A stretch of DNA of 64,000 bases, from assembly GCF_003473485.1 (NCBI RefSeq), contig NC_053043.1:38106576-38170575 (forward strand), given 5' to 3'. The DNA is from Medicago truncatula. Lineage: Eukaryota; Streptophyta; Magnoliopsida; Fabales; Fabaceae. Made by a program: the position numbers and the translations under genes. The first letter of the stretch is position 1. Every line of letters starts with the position of its first letter. The notes under the pieces are model-generated. The model was not told the DNA's origin, did not search any database, and saw only the letters and a program-made list of their open reading frames with translations. Of this stretch, positions 24,777 to 36,796 are shown piece after piece.

Positions 24777-25174
24777 GGGTTAAATATGTTTTTAGTCCTT
24801 ACATTTTACGCCCTTTGAAGAATAGTCCCTACAATCTATTAAATGTTTTTAAAATCCTCACATTTTATCTCTGATATCAAAATTAGTCGCTACTGTTAAT
24901 TCTCTAACGGAATGTTGATGTGGCGGTTAGTGGCTCCCAATTATTTTAGGGTTAAATATATTTTTTGGTCCCTACATTTTGCGTGATTTTGAAGAATAGT
25001 GCTTAGATTTTGGGACCCACCAACTACCACATCATCATTCCTTTAAAGAATTAACTACGTGGACTAATTTTGATAACAGAGATAAAGTGTGAGAATTTTA
25101 AAAATATTTAATGAAATGTAAGGACTATTCTTTGAAGAGGCGCAAAATGTAAGGACTAAAAATATATTTAACCC
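24777..25174. mobile_element. Foldback/MITE element with ~55-bp inverted ends
   Basis: The left end GGGTTAAATATGTTTTTAGT and the following TCCTTACATTTTACGCC pair with the right end, whose reverse complement begins AAGGGTTAAATATATTTTTA. A further internal copy of the end motif starts at about 24951, suggesting nested or duplicated arms. This 'GGTTAAATATG...AGTCC' family is widespread in legumes. It carries no coding sequence. Confidence 0.75.
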
Positions 25175-25459
25175 TTCTTTTTTTGATGACACCAACAATC
25201 ATTTTATTATAGAAAAAGTTGTTTAAGGATATAATTGGAATGATGAAAAAGTAAGTATATTCATATAATCTACCAATTTACAATGCTATAACAAAGCATC
25301 ATAAAATCTATCAATTTCTATGCAAACCAAATTAAACAAGTGGTAAATTAATTGGAATAATGTCAATCAAATGGCAGAATCGAAGTCTGAAGAATCTTAA
25401 CATAGGAAAAATAATCTTTGAATCTTAATATACACTTTGTTGTTGGTTAATGGGTGTCC

Positions 25460-27255
25460 TACGAATGAATTTTTTATGGAGAGAGGACTTCGCCAAAGTG
25501 ATTCGTTGTCTCCGTTTCTTTTTTTATTGGCGTCCGAAGGCTTCAATGTTCTCATGTTGTCGACTATAGAGGCCGGGATATTCCGTGATTATTTTGTGGG
25601 TCATGACACTTAACTTTTTCTTTCTCATCTCCAATTCACTAACGACACACTGATCATTGGTGAAAAGAGTTTAGTCCAACGTGCAGTCTATCCGAGCCGT
25701 GTTGATGATTTTTGAAAATGTGTCAGGACTGAAGGTAAATTTTTATAAAAGTCTTATGACAGGTGTTAATGTCTTAGATTCTTGGTTACATGAGGCCGCT
25801 TTGGTGTTGAATTGCCGTGTGGGAAATTTTTCTTTTGTGTATTTGGGGCTTCCTATTGGCGGGGATTCTCGGAAGTTAGACTTTTGGAAACCGGCTGTTA
25901 ACTCTATTATTACTAGATTGTCGAGCTGGAAAAGTAATTTTCTCTCGTTTGGTGGTTGTCTGATTCTTCTGAAATCTATCTCGTTTGGTGTGAGTAGGTT
26001 GAGGGAGTTTAATGTTTCTCTATTGAGGAAGTGGTGTTGGCGTATGTTGGTTTATAAGGAGGGCTTATGGCATCGAGTCCTAAAGTCTAGGTACGGGGAG
26101 GAAGGGGGGCGGTTGAAGGAGGGTGGGTGTGATGGCTCTTTGTGGTGGCGGATGATCTCTAGCATTCGCCGCGATGTGGGGGTGTGGGAGGGGAGCTGGT
26201 TTGAAGATATGTGCGCAGGGTTGTTGATGGAGGAGGTAGCACAATTTTTTGGTCAGATAATTGGGTGGGGGGTGCGCCTCTTCGGGTGCAATTTCCTCGC
26301 CTTTTTTATTTGGCGGTTAATAAATGGGTAACGGTGCAGGAGATGGAGAATAGGGGGTGGGACGATGGTGGTGGTGCCTGGGAGTGGAGGCGGCGTCTCT
26401 TGGCGTGGGAGGAGGAGACGGTTTCAGAGTGTGCATCTTTGTTGCATAATGTTGTTTTGCGGGATCATAATCTTGACAGGTGGAGGTGGATTCTCGACCC
26501 TATTAATGGTTATTCTGTTAAGGGGACATATACTTATCTCATGACACCAGGTGTTCCTTTGGAGCGTGGTATGTTTGATGAATTGTGGAAGAAGCAAATT
26601 CCTCTTAAGGTCTCTGTGTTTGCGTGGAGACTCCTTCACAATTGACTCTCAACTAAAGACAACCTTATTCGTAGGCGCATCATTCCTTCAGACGACACTA
26701 CTTGCATTGGTGGGTGCGGATCTTCCGAGACTACAGACCATCTCCTTCTTTGTTGTGTTCATTTTGGTATGGTATGGCATCGTATTGATCAGTGGCTAGG
26801 CATCTCATTTATTGCTCCAACATCCATTAGCGAGCATCTTCATCAGTTTGGGCATTTGGCGGGGTTACCGCGATCTTCACACTCTTTTCTAACAGTAATT
26901 TGGATGGCTATTGTCTGAGTTATCTGGAAGGAAAGACACAACATAATTTTTAATCAGAAGATTGACACATTGGACCATTTAACAGACAACGTCAAACTTG
27001 TGTCTTTTTCTTGGCTAATGGCAAATATGCCTACTTTCACTTTCAGTTACAACGACTGGTGGCGGCACCCTTTATCGTGTATGGGTGTTCTACTGTAGCT
27101 TTATTTTTTTGGCTTTTCTTCTGGTGTGCTTTCTTTTATGGCACCAGACTAATAATTATATTTTTTGGTGGGTGATTCTCTTTTACAAATCTTGTGCGAG
27201 ATAAATCACTTGGTATGATTTAATATATTCCATTTTGGCTTGTTAAAAAAAAATA
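25460..27255 (+). pseudogene. 5'-truncated L1-type LINE ORF2 remnant
   Basis: Starts inside the reverse transcriptase at an ERGLRQSDSLSPFLFLLASEG-like motif (normally GLRQGDPLSP). The catalytic YADD-type box reads as FTNDT, so the key residues are altered. It then continues through the RT thumb (YLGLPIGGDSRKL, WKSNFLSFGG) to a zf-RVT region (KKQIPLKVSVFAWRLLHN, then stop). The rest is shifted between frames, and the 3' end has a poly(A) run at about 27246-27255. Truncation at the 5' end is usual for LINE insertion. It lies between the two AAA-ATPase genes. Confidence 0.88.
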
Positions 27256-28055
27256 AATTATCTATTTGGTTTAATCACTAGGAACAAGTTTAAATTCAAT
27301 AGGCATAAAATCATCCGTACTTAATTTTTTTTTGAAAAAACCAAAATGAGATTATATAACAAAGTCATCGGTACTTAATGCTAACTTCTTCGTTAAATGT
27401 CTTAGGAATCAATACTTTGTAAGTAAGATTGATATCTCATTGTATTAAGTAATTAATTATGTTTCATTAGTGATGATGATATTATTTATGTGAAACATGG
27501 AACATGTATGCTTAATTGTTAGAATATTTGAGTAATTGACCGATGAAAATGACGCTGTTGACGGGGACTTGCGTCTAGATATTAAAGCATAGCAGCCATT
27601 TTATCGTTTTAAGCAATTTTGCACTTTCTTTTTATTTTCGTATATATACTCATTTTTATTTATCTTGTTAGCTGGAAATTGTGTTGATTCTTGTTTATGC
27701 GAGATAATACATCGAAAAATCAACTACTTTTTGAGTCAGAAATTGAATGAACAAACCCAAAAACTCAACTATGAAGCAAGAGGAAGAAATCAGACAAGCA
27801 GAAGAAGTCGTAAGCTGAAACTTCTGTTTATATTTCTTCAACTTTTCGAATACTCGAAGAAGACCTGGTTGATCATGGTAACAACAACAACGGGAGATTT
27901 CCAAGAGCTTTTGAGCATAACAGCCCAAGACGTCTAGCCAATATCCTTAGACCTCCGAGTAACACCAGATAGACAGAAATGAAGTCCGACCATTAGTGTG
28001 TCCATGTAACTTGTTGGACGTGTATATTTCTTGTTCTAATTTGTGATTATCTATA
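27256..28055. other. Gene-free stretch between LINE remnants
   Basis: Open frames on both strands at 27665-27937 have no recognisable family and overlap each other, so neither is called. Nothing else was recognised. Confidence 0.4.
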
Positions 28056-28059
28056 TTTA

Positions 28060-28575
28060 AAATTTGATGCGCGCACAGTTTCTAAAAATATCAGATCGCA
28101 AATCAATCTCAACACCAAAAAAATTCCCGCAAAACATAAACAAATCAAAGTGCCAACATTGCAGCTATAACCAAGAAACTCCTCACCAAAAAACAGATAA
28201 ACTCAGAACAAATGCACTAATATATCTGCCAAAGTATGCCGGATAAGCACTATAGGACGACCACACTGAAATTACGCTAGACAGCAGCCGAGCTCAAACT
28301 GAGAAGCACACAAAAAAATCTGAGACAAACCAAACACTCAAACAGCTGCAGCCGACACTATAAAACTGAAGACACTCATTCTCCCAGACTAATGAAAGTA
28401 TTAGCCCTCAGGCACAGAAGCAAGCCAAGATATATAAGAGTCAAATCAAACCCTTTAAGCTTATATTTGAGGATCTCCAAGATAAGATTTTTGAATCCTC
28501 CCTTACCTTCTCCCAATTAATAGAAATCATGACATTTCTTGCTTTCCAAATTGCCGATATATTAGAAAACCTGAT
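28060..28575 (-). pseudogene. 3' end of a LINE ORF2, minus strand
   Basis: The minus-strand translation at about 28384-28575 gives ISAIWKARNVMISINWEKV followed by ILSWRSSN and a stop. This is the WK-x-RN...SW pattern found at the C-terminus of zf-RVT-ending plant LINE ORF2 proteins. The following ~320 bp resembles a LINE 3'UTR. Confidence 0.6.
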
Positions 28576-29131
28576 TAATACCACAACTCCTTGGCAAAAG
28601 GTATAGTCCACACAGCAACTGCTATGCTATCCCACCTTAAAATTTCTTCACAAAAAGTATAAAACACAGTCCACACAACGGATTTTTTTTGCTCTTTTGC
28701 AACAATTTAAATATGCTGGGACTACTACTCTTGCAAGAAAAACATCAAGCAAACATATAATCCTTTTATAAGGTACTGTTTATAATGATCTCAACAATTT
28801 TGTTTGTCAACAAAAAACATGAAATAGTTAAAAGCATGCAACTAGTTCCTATCACTCTTCTAAGTGACAACAGTCATTGTTAACATGGATGGAGAATGAC
28901 GCTAACCTTGTAAGTTTTTAGCCTTACTCCTATTAAAAATAAAATCGAAAAGCTTTGATATTTAATACTTGATATGAAAATAGAGCCTCAACTTAATATA
29001 ATGTGAAGTCTCAAGATACATATAAAACTATAGAACAAAGTATCTACTTAGAATAGCTTACAGTTTATAGGGAGCCAAACATGACCTATATATTTTCTCT
29101 ATCTAGTTCATGTTCTTCTTTGATATTTTCT

Positions 29132-30717
29132 TCATTCTATCATCTCTTCCTTGATCATTTTCTTGGCTTGGAGGGATTCAATAAGGTCTTGTAGGCATTC
29201 TGTAGCATCACAATCCTTCGTTAGCTCTTCAGCAATTTCAGCTGGAGTAACTTGAACTTGTCCTAGAAGCTGTTCAATCTTTTCAAAGAGTTCATGTTCA
29301 GTAATGCAGAGGTAGTTAATAACCAATTTCTTAAAAGCAGAAAAGTTGCAATATGACAAGTGAATGTGCTTGTCCATTCTACCAGGTCTTAATAGAGCAG
29401 GATCAAGCCTGTCTTTGTGATTTGTTGTGAATACAATTATGTGTTCTTCTCCGCAGCATGACCAAAGACCATCAACAGCATTCAATAGTCCTGAAAGTGT
29501 CACCTGTTGACAATATCAACAAACGTTAACGTAAATTATGAACAAATGTTAGTCTAAAATTAAATCTTGGTTATAACATTTCATGATATCCAGAATATTA
29601 TATCCTCGTGGGTATTCTAAATTATGACTGTTGTTAAATATAACTAGATTCATGTAGGGTTGAATAATTCTAAATATCTTCTACTTTTAGTATGAATGAA
29701 ACTCAAAGATGAATGATATATTTGACGAGAAATGCATACCTTATTGTCTCCATTAACTTCTTTCTCTTCTTCTCGGTTCTGCAAATTTATATTGCAATCA
29801 ATATCCTCTATCACAAGTATAGAACGATTGGGAATGTCAAGAATAAGTTGCTTCAAGCTCTTATTATCCTCTACATTAGTGAGATCCAAGTCATAGATAT
29901 CATAGTTGAGATAGTTAGCCATGGCTGCAATCAAGCTAGACTTTCCAGTACCAGGAGGACCGTACAACAAGTAACCGCGTTTCCAAGCTTTGCCGGTTCT
30001 TCTATAAAACTCTCTAGCACTCACAAATTTGTCCAAATCATTCATAATATCCCTTTGAAGCCCTTCATCAATTGCAAGAGTGTTGAAACTCATTGGATGG
30101 TTGAACTTAACAGGTTCGTGATTCCAAACATATTTATATTCATAGTCATCATATTCATTATTTGAGCGAATCTTGATTGCCATGTTTCCTTGTTTCATTT
30201 GATTAGCTATCTCAATCACATAAGGCAAATATGAATCGAAAATCTTGTTCTTGTGTTTCTTGTGAAAAGTTAGCTCATAGGATCTTATTTCTGACACGGC
30301 TGAGGAGTCATCACTGTAACTTCGAATCCGCGACTTGTCTACCTGTATGCAAATTAGTTTCCACTTTACACTAATACCTTCAAAAACATCACTCACTTCT
30401 TCATTTCTATCAATATTGAATTCAAGCTTTTTATGATCTTCAGATTTGCCTGCTTTAACTCTTTCTACTGAGACAGTTGCTTTAGTTCCTAGATAGGCTT
30501 CTGCAGCCTCAAAAACATGGTTTCTTCTCATCCCTTGAAATTCTTCAACGACTACGGTGAATCGTGTGGGGGATTGGCAAAAAAGATGGCTAAGTCCCGA
30601 TTGAACAAAGTTTAGGAGTTCACGAGGAATGAGTTCATTCGCGACCGTTTGCATTAGCATAATTGAGGCCACTGCAGATAAAACTGGCTTGCTGCTATCA
30701 AACATTGTTGAGATCAT
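29132..30717 (-). CDS. AAA-ATPase of the BCS1/AATP1 type, copy 2
   Basis: Exons 30717-29740 and 29503-29132, with the GT-AG intron at the same place as in copy 1 but only 236 bp long; 449 aa. The order of parts is the same: hydrophobic N-terminal anchor region, N-domain, Walker A GPPGTGKSS, Walker B ILVIEDIDC, and second region of homology FTTNHKDRLDPALLRPGRMD. Exon 2 begins with Val-Thr-Leu-Ser where copy 1 has Met-Thr-Leu-Ser. It is highly similar to copy 1 over the full length. The main differences are at about residues 130-145, an extra DYEYKYV-like insert before the AAA core, and a shorter C-terminus ending MIKEEMIE. No disabling change is seen. Tandem paralogues of this family are common in plants. 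Confidence 0.93.
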
Positions 30718-31221
30718 TGTCGTTGATGAAGACGAGACGATCGAAATTCAATCTAATTAACAAAAGTACAACTATAAATAAACAAATTGTAATAAACATA
30801 AACACAAGATAATTGAAACTAAGAAAAACAAAAAATAAAGATCAAGAAAAAAAAAAACTAGGTCTTGTATTGATTTGTGCAAGGATCAAGAATGAGAATT
30901 TTAATGCAAAACACAGATTTAATCGAGAAAGAAGAAAGTATTACTTTCAAAATTGAGATTCTGCATAGCTATCTGCTTTTATCGGTGATATTCTCTTAAT
31001 AATGGTTCAAAATTGAAAATTTGAGATGGTTTAAGGAATGTAGAGTGCAAAGTAATATATTAAGATGAGTTTAGAAAACGTTACCACACAACCGAAGATC
31101 AAATTGTGTTGATACTCACTCACTCCTGTAATGTGTTTAGGGTTAGCAGGAACAGAGAAGGGGAGAAAGGAAGTTAGAGTTCAGCTGATGAAAATAAGAG
31201 TTATAAAGAGAATACACGGCA

Positions 31222-31349
31222 TCTAGAAGTCCTAGCTCAACTGGCAAAATGCGAAATTGTTAGGCCGGATACCATGATCGGGGTTCGAACCCTTACCTCT
31301 ACTTGTGTGTGAGAGTTTATAATGACTTTGTTAACTATAGTCCAAAAGA
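31222..31349 (+). mobile_element. tRNA-derived SINE with perfect 15-bp target duplication
   Basis: Box A-like TAGCTCAACTGGC and box B GGTTCGAACCC lie at tRNA-like spacing, followed by a TGTGTGAGAG tail region. The 15-mer AGAGAATACACGGCA is identical at 31207-31221 and 31350-31364. It lies about 500 bp upstream of AAA-ATPase copy 2. The head looks tRNA-like, but there is no complete cloverleaf. Confidence 0.92.
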
Positions 31350-31557
31350 AGAGAATACACGGCAAATCGTAAAATTCCTAATAACATAGTCCAAAAGGAC
31401 TAAGTTAACTATAACTTTTCTCACCCTATTGATTTCTTACGCGTCCAAATTTTAGTTTCTTTAAAAAATAACCTCCGGTAAATTATATAATCCAAAACAT
31501 ATTGTTAGATGTTTTTAGATTGTATAATCTGAAATTATGTATTACTCATATTTCGTA

Positions 31558-31852
31558 CTCCCTCCGTCCCTAATTATAAGATCCTTTTGAAAAAAAAATT
31601 TGTCCCTTTTTATAAGACCCCTTTGTTATTTTCAACTACATTAATTATTTCTTTACATACATGCCCCTATTTATTATACATCTTTTTCTTCAATCAACAA
31701 TAAATAACATGTTAAAAACATAAACTAACCTTCTTTCTTAAAGGATAAAATTGTAAAAACAATAGTGATTACAAACAACTTTAATACAAATATCCACTAT
31801 CTTAATTCCCGTGATTTTGGCAAAAGGGTCTTATATATAGGGACGGAGGGAG
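31558..31852. mobile_element. Stowaway-like MITE, 295 bp
   Basis: The termini CTCCCTCCGTCCCTA and its inverted counterpart, whose plus strand reads AGGGACGGAGGGAG, are flanked by TA on both sides (31556-31557 and 31853-31854). The subterminal TATAAGA(C/T)CC motifs also pair. The CTCCCTCCGT end is the classic plant Stowaway terminus. There is no coding sequence. Confidence 0.9.
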
Positions 31853-31999
31853 TATATTATTTTGATGATATAATTAAAAATGACAAACATTCCCTACAAA
31901 AAAAAGACAAACATAAAATAAATATAAAGAGTCAAAGATGATATGAATTTTCATTTTATCAATATATAAATACATTTATACTTTATAGTACATTTGCAC

Positions 32000-32726
32000 T
32001 AAAATTAAAGCTTGAAGAAGCTTATAACACACATTTTTCTAATGCTAATTTATTAAAAATCTACTGTTAAACATATGTGCAAGAAGATGAAGGGAGAAGG
32101 AGACCGAGGTAAGATTTGTTTCCTGGGTAAGGTTTGCTTCCTCTCTAGGGTAAAAGAGATTTTGATGGTCAACTTTGCATCTAGACTGACAACCCTTAAC
32201 CCTTGAGTGATGGTCCAAATTTGCAGAGTGGCACCATCACTTTTGACCATTCATACAATCGCTAAAATATTAGAGTAACATTTTTGTATGAAAGTCTAAC
32301 GATGGAAACACGTTGTAGAAAGAAAGGAGAAGGAGAGAGTGTGAGATGTTGGAATGGTGAATTGCGAAGGATTGATGGGTATTTATAGAGAAAATTTGTG
32401 AAGAATGAATGCATAGAGAGTAACGATTCATAAATTAAAGTAAAAAATTGTGCGATGACTGGTTTGACCAGTCACAAAACGTGTAAAAAACATGTTCCAT
32501 GAGTCACTCTTGCTGAACAAGTAACCTACCAAACTTTAAGATTGTTTGAATTATATATCTGAAACTGTTACAGAAAAATTCAGATTATATAATTCAAACC
32601 AGTTCCGTAATGTGTTAAATTTTGTACTTTGTAGGGTGAAGGAACTTTCAAATTATAAAATATGAACCTCTTAGGTATAAGATTTTTTATGAGGTCCAAG
32701 ACGCCCTAAAACTTCAATAAATTAGT
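32000..32726. other. Intergenic stretch with repeated ATTATATAATTC motifs
   Basis: Short motifs such as AGATTATATAATTCAAACC at about 32580 recur at about 33150 (GGTTATATAATTCGAACC), bracketing the frame at 32727-32999. No gene was recognised in this part. Confidence 0.35.
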
Positions 32727-32999
32727 GTGCGTGTTTTCATAAGCAGTAAACCACCCAAAAAAATCATTGACACTTCGGCCATTGATCCGAACACCAAGCT
32801 AGTTGCAGTTTACTACAATGGAGGAAAACCATCCCATCTATTCAGGCTTCAGAATGATGTCACGCTCTTTGAGTTGCACGCTTCACTGGTTAGATTTGTT
32901 GATGAAATTCATAAAAGTTCGATCCGACCTAGAAACTACGAAGGGATCAGGGCTCTGCTGAAGGAACCAGACGAAGAAATTAGTTTAGTTGATCCGTGA
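32727..32999 (+). pseudogene. Possible N-terminal fragment of a MULE-type transposase
   Basis: A 90-residue frame containing TKLVAVYYNGGKPSHLFRL followed by a mixed alpha/beta-looking stretch. Its beta-hairpin-like start loosely resembles the small N-terminal domain of legume MuDR-like transposases, but I cannot confirm this. No transposase catalytic domain follows: the downstream frame at 33246-33440 is short and unrelated to anything I know. It may be a transposon remnant or a chance frame. Confidence 0.3.
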
Positions 33000-33984
33000 T
33001 CTATTATGTTTTATTTTATTGACCTGTTTTATGTTATTGAATTATGTTGATGATGTATTTGAAATTGTTATATTTAATGTTCGTCGTTGAAATTAAATTC
33101 CCAATGTTAAAACTCTTGTTTTGTAGGGTCTAAGTCAGGTTCGGGTTATATAATTCGAACCACTTTAACACAAGTTTTTTCTATGATCCACATTACACCA
33201 ACAGTTTATGTGATCCATGACGCACATAAACTTCTATAAACTAGTGTGTTCGGTTCATTGGCTATAAAACAAGACAGAAAACTGAAAAATTATCCACCAA
33301 AAGGTTGCTATAAGATCTTTCAGTGCAGTCATGCAACCGACGAGTTTGTGGGCATCCAACCAAGATCAGAGAACCTAGACTTCAAACTAAAATTTATGTT
33401 AAACAAAAAATTAAAAATTGTCTTGAAACCAGAATGGTAGGATCTTGATTTGATGGTTCCCAAGTGCTAATTGAACCTAAACTAATTCTAAATTGTGTTT
33501 TATTTTATACTCTGAAATACTACTTTTACTAGCTTCAAGATAGACAGTAGCATGTCCTTCTTTTCGGTTTTATTGACAATGAACAATAAATGATTTGTAA
33601 ATTGAAAGAAAAAATATTACATCAAAACACAATTTTATTTTATTTTTTTATATAACGTCGAAATCAGTTTTATTTTTTATTTTTTTTATAATGTCCAATA
33701 TTGTTTCAGTTGTGGATTGTTTCTCTTATGTATTAGATTCAAAACATTATCTTTTTGTGCTTTATTTTTTCCTATTTTTAAGAGAATCGGTTTCATGATT
33801 TATTAAATCATCTTGTTATTTTTATAGTACGTGAAAGGTAAAATTGACCAATAAAATTTCAAAAAAATATGATGTATTCCCTCTATATGTTGTTAATTGA
33901 TAAGTTTGAGGTGGGATGTGGAATGTGATTGGTGATGGATGGTGGTTATGAAATAAGTTCTGCATCAGATGATGAGCCCGTGCG

Positions 33985-34195
33985 AAAACTTTTTCTTTTA
34001 TTGGCACCCGGCTATTCGAATGAGTTGAAAGCCTACCAATGCATAAAGGTTCCGATTCGAGTGAGAGCCCAAACGGGGGACGCAAGAACGTCTTGATCGA
34101 AAGCTTCAATGTTCTGAATAATGAGAAAGACTTTCCAAAATTCGATCAAATTGATCGAAAATCTTATCATCTGTTAGGTAGGCCAACTGACCAAC
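33985..34195 (+). other. Compositionally odd patch, possible organellar DNA insert
   Basis: More GC-rich and less low-complexity than its surroundings, with coding-like texture in more than one frame (for example APGYSNELKAYQCIKVPIR). It resembles plant mitochondrial DNA in style, but I cannot name the gene. Treat this as a hint only. Confidence 0.25.
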
Positions 34196-34574
34196 CGATA
34201 TTTACATCCCATAAACGTTCACATCACATTTTTGTCATGGCTATTGTTCAACTTTGATTGCTCGTCCTTCGTTCACTATTGTTTAGTTGGAAGTGTTATT
34301 ATCTTTGAAACATGGGCATACCCAAGGAAGGGTTATGTTAAAACCTGCATCTTTGTTTTGGTTTTTCCTCCCTTCTTTTGTGTAAACATGGTTGTAGAGA
34401 TTAAGGGTTATGTTACTAATTTTATGATTTTAGGTGATAAAAATGAGTTAACTCGTATGTAAACTCTTATGAGTTCCTGAAAGAATTTGATAAAATTGAT
34501 AAAACCCTCATTTTTACTAGTGGTTTATGAGTTCAAAATTCTACAATAGTTAATTCTTAAAATAAGATGGTGTC

Positions 34575-34800
34575 AGTTGCTGATACGAGTCATTTAGGTT
34601 GGAGTGTGGAAGGGGATGGGGGGAAGTGGCGCAGGCGTCTGTTGGCGTGAGAGGAGGAGGTGGTGGTGTGTAGTTTCTTGTTGACTAGCATTGTTTTGCA
34701 GGATGACGTGGAAGACAAGTGCAATGGAACTTACATCCATCTCATAAATATACAGTCAACAATGCTTATCATCTCTTATTTGTATAGGACAATCCTCCTA
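34575..34800 (+). pseudogene. Short LINE ORF2 fragment
   Basis: Aligns by eye with 26370-26545 of the LINE remnant. Both have (T/A)GGCG(G/C)(C/A)G(G/T)CGTCT..TTGGCGTG(G/A)GAGGAGGAG, then TTGTTTTGC(G/A)GGAT, then an ACTTACATCCATCTCAT-like end. It is strongly degraded. Confidence 0.6.
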
Positions 34801-35805
34801 TTGTTCCTATCGTTTTAAAAAGTAAAATTGTAATTTTGATGTTGTTGTGAGGACAACTACTATACTTCTGTATGAGTTTATTTTCTTTCAACCATTTCAT
34901 TATTTTTATTTCGCCATTTTTATTTGGTCTATCATTATTTTTCGTCTACTTAAAAATATTTATGCTTCATTATAGAGATGAAATGTTGATGAAGTATTGT
35001 TGTTGTTGTTCTTATTATTGTAATAGTATTATATTACATATACATATTATTTTAAAATTAAATAAATTCTTACAAATTTACGAGTAGAATGTATGATCTT
35101 CATAAAATACCCTCTCCAATCTTTGAAAGTCTAAATAGTACTTCGAATTTTATTAAATCTAAATAAGCTCGAGTCTATTGAAGTCTAAATATAATTTTAT
35201 AAAGTACTATTTAGACTCTTTTTTAGACTTTCAAATTTAATATTTCTAAATAAACTCAAAAGTGCCATTTAGACTTTCCAAGTCTAAATAAATTGGAAGT
35301 ACCCTCTCCAATCTTCAAACTTTTATCTTTGTTATTTTATAAGAATAAAATAAAATAATAATAATGAATGCCATACAATAAATGCTAAAAATTCAATATA
35401 AGTGAGGGAAATTATCGAGGGTCTCTCTATAATATGCACACTTTTAAAAAAGGATTAAACCTGGAATTCCAATTTTACCTGTTGTAGTCAATTTTACTTG
35501 TTTTTAACATTCATCTTTTTATTTTACGTGGTGAAGTTCTCTTTTCCTCTTGCAGCTAAACACATTGTCACACGCATTTATTCCCTTATTCCCGCTCTAA
35601 ATGAAGAACATATTGTTGCCTAATTTGATATAGATTGTTTATGTGGCTGTTGTGTGTAAATAAAATCAAGAATATTTCCCTAAAAAAAAAAAATCAAGAA
35701 TATTTAGTTCAAGAGGTTGAGTGCTGTCCCACACACATTAATATCTATAAATGTTACTCATATTTGAATCATGATTTTAAGGGATTTTAAAAGACTTTTT
35801 TATAA

Positions 35806-35970
35806 TGAAAAAGTCTTGTGGTATTCAATCAAGACTCTTTTCAATTTAAAAAAAGTCTTGTGTTATTCAATCAAAATTCTTTGTCATTTAAAAAAAGTCA
35901 TGTGGTATTCAATCAAGACTCTTAATGATCATTTAAAAAAAGTCAAGTGGTATTCAAAATCATTCAAATT
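35806..35970. repeat. Minisatellite, four ~43-bp units
   Basis: Four copies of AAAAAAGTC(T/A)TGTGGTATTCAATCAAGACTC-like sequence, starting near 35806, 35850, 35893 and 35937. Similar AAAGTCTTTTAAAATC-type motifs recur after the CT tract at about 36440-36550. The block may be a larger transposon whose right end is at about 36558 (CAATACACCCCCTA). Confidence 0.65.
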
Positions 35971-36102
35971 TCGAAGGATTGTTTAATAAATCAGATTTTG
36001 ATGGATTTTGTGGGATTTTCTAGTAAAATTTTAGCATGAAAAAGTCTTTCATGAAAATATGAGATTTCTTAAAAATTGTTTTTTTCTTTTAAGATTTTAC
36101 TA

Positions 36103-36199
36103 TCTCTCCCTCTCTCTCCTCTCTTCTCTCTTACTCTCTCTTTTCCTCTCCTCTCTCTCCTTCCTTATCTCTCTCTCTCTCTCTCTCCTCCTCTCTGAT

Positions 36200-36281
<82 letters not shown>

Positions 36282-36290
36282 GCTCTAGCT
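36103..36290. repeat. CT-rich tract with perfect (CT)38 core
   Basis: Uninterrupted CT from about 36203 to 36279 inside a longer pyrimidine-only region. The Ser-Leu repeat peptide read from it is an artefact. Confidence 0.95.
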
Positions 36291-36796
36291 CTTCCGTAAA
36301 AAATAAAATAAATAAAAGAGTCTTTATTGAAATTTTATGAAAGAGAGTGTGTTATGATATTTTTTTCAATTATTTCTTAAAATTCATAAAATCTCTTGAA
36401 ATCATTTCAAATCCTTTAAAATCTTATGAATTAAATCTATTGACATCCTTAATAGTCTTTTAAAATCATCAAAGTCATCAAAATTCTACAAAGTCTTTTA
36501 AAATCCTCAAGACTTTTTTAAACAAAAATTATCCTTTAAAATCCTAATCCAATACACCCCCTAAATTTGTCATTGTCGCACACATACGCACAGTGTAAGT
36601 CGCACAACCTATTCATTCATTTATTTAATTTAAGGGTGTTAATATCTATCGTATTTCATATCCTATGTCTTATTTAAGGGTGTTTAATTTTTGTACTTTA
36701 ATTAACATATCAATTATGTCAGTTAGATTACGAGGGATATATGTTATGAGTAAATATTTACATGTCAGTTAGATTATGAGGGATCTATGTTATGTG

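Noticed and set aside
27665..27937. 90-residue frame between the LINE remnants
   Set aside because: An opposite-strand frame of similar length overlaps it, and neither shows a motif or conserved texture.
31222..31349. Possible tRNA gene
   Set aside because: Box A and box B are present, but there is no full cloverleaf and the element has a 15-bp target duplication and a tail, so it is a SINE. The same reasoning applies at 1763, 14184 and 17177.
36059..36340. Ser-Leu repeat frame of 93 residues
   Set aside because: It is a read-through of the CT dinucleotide tract.
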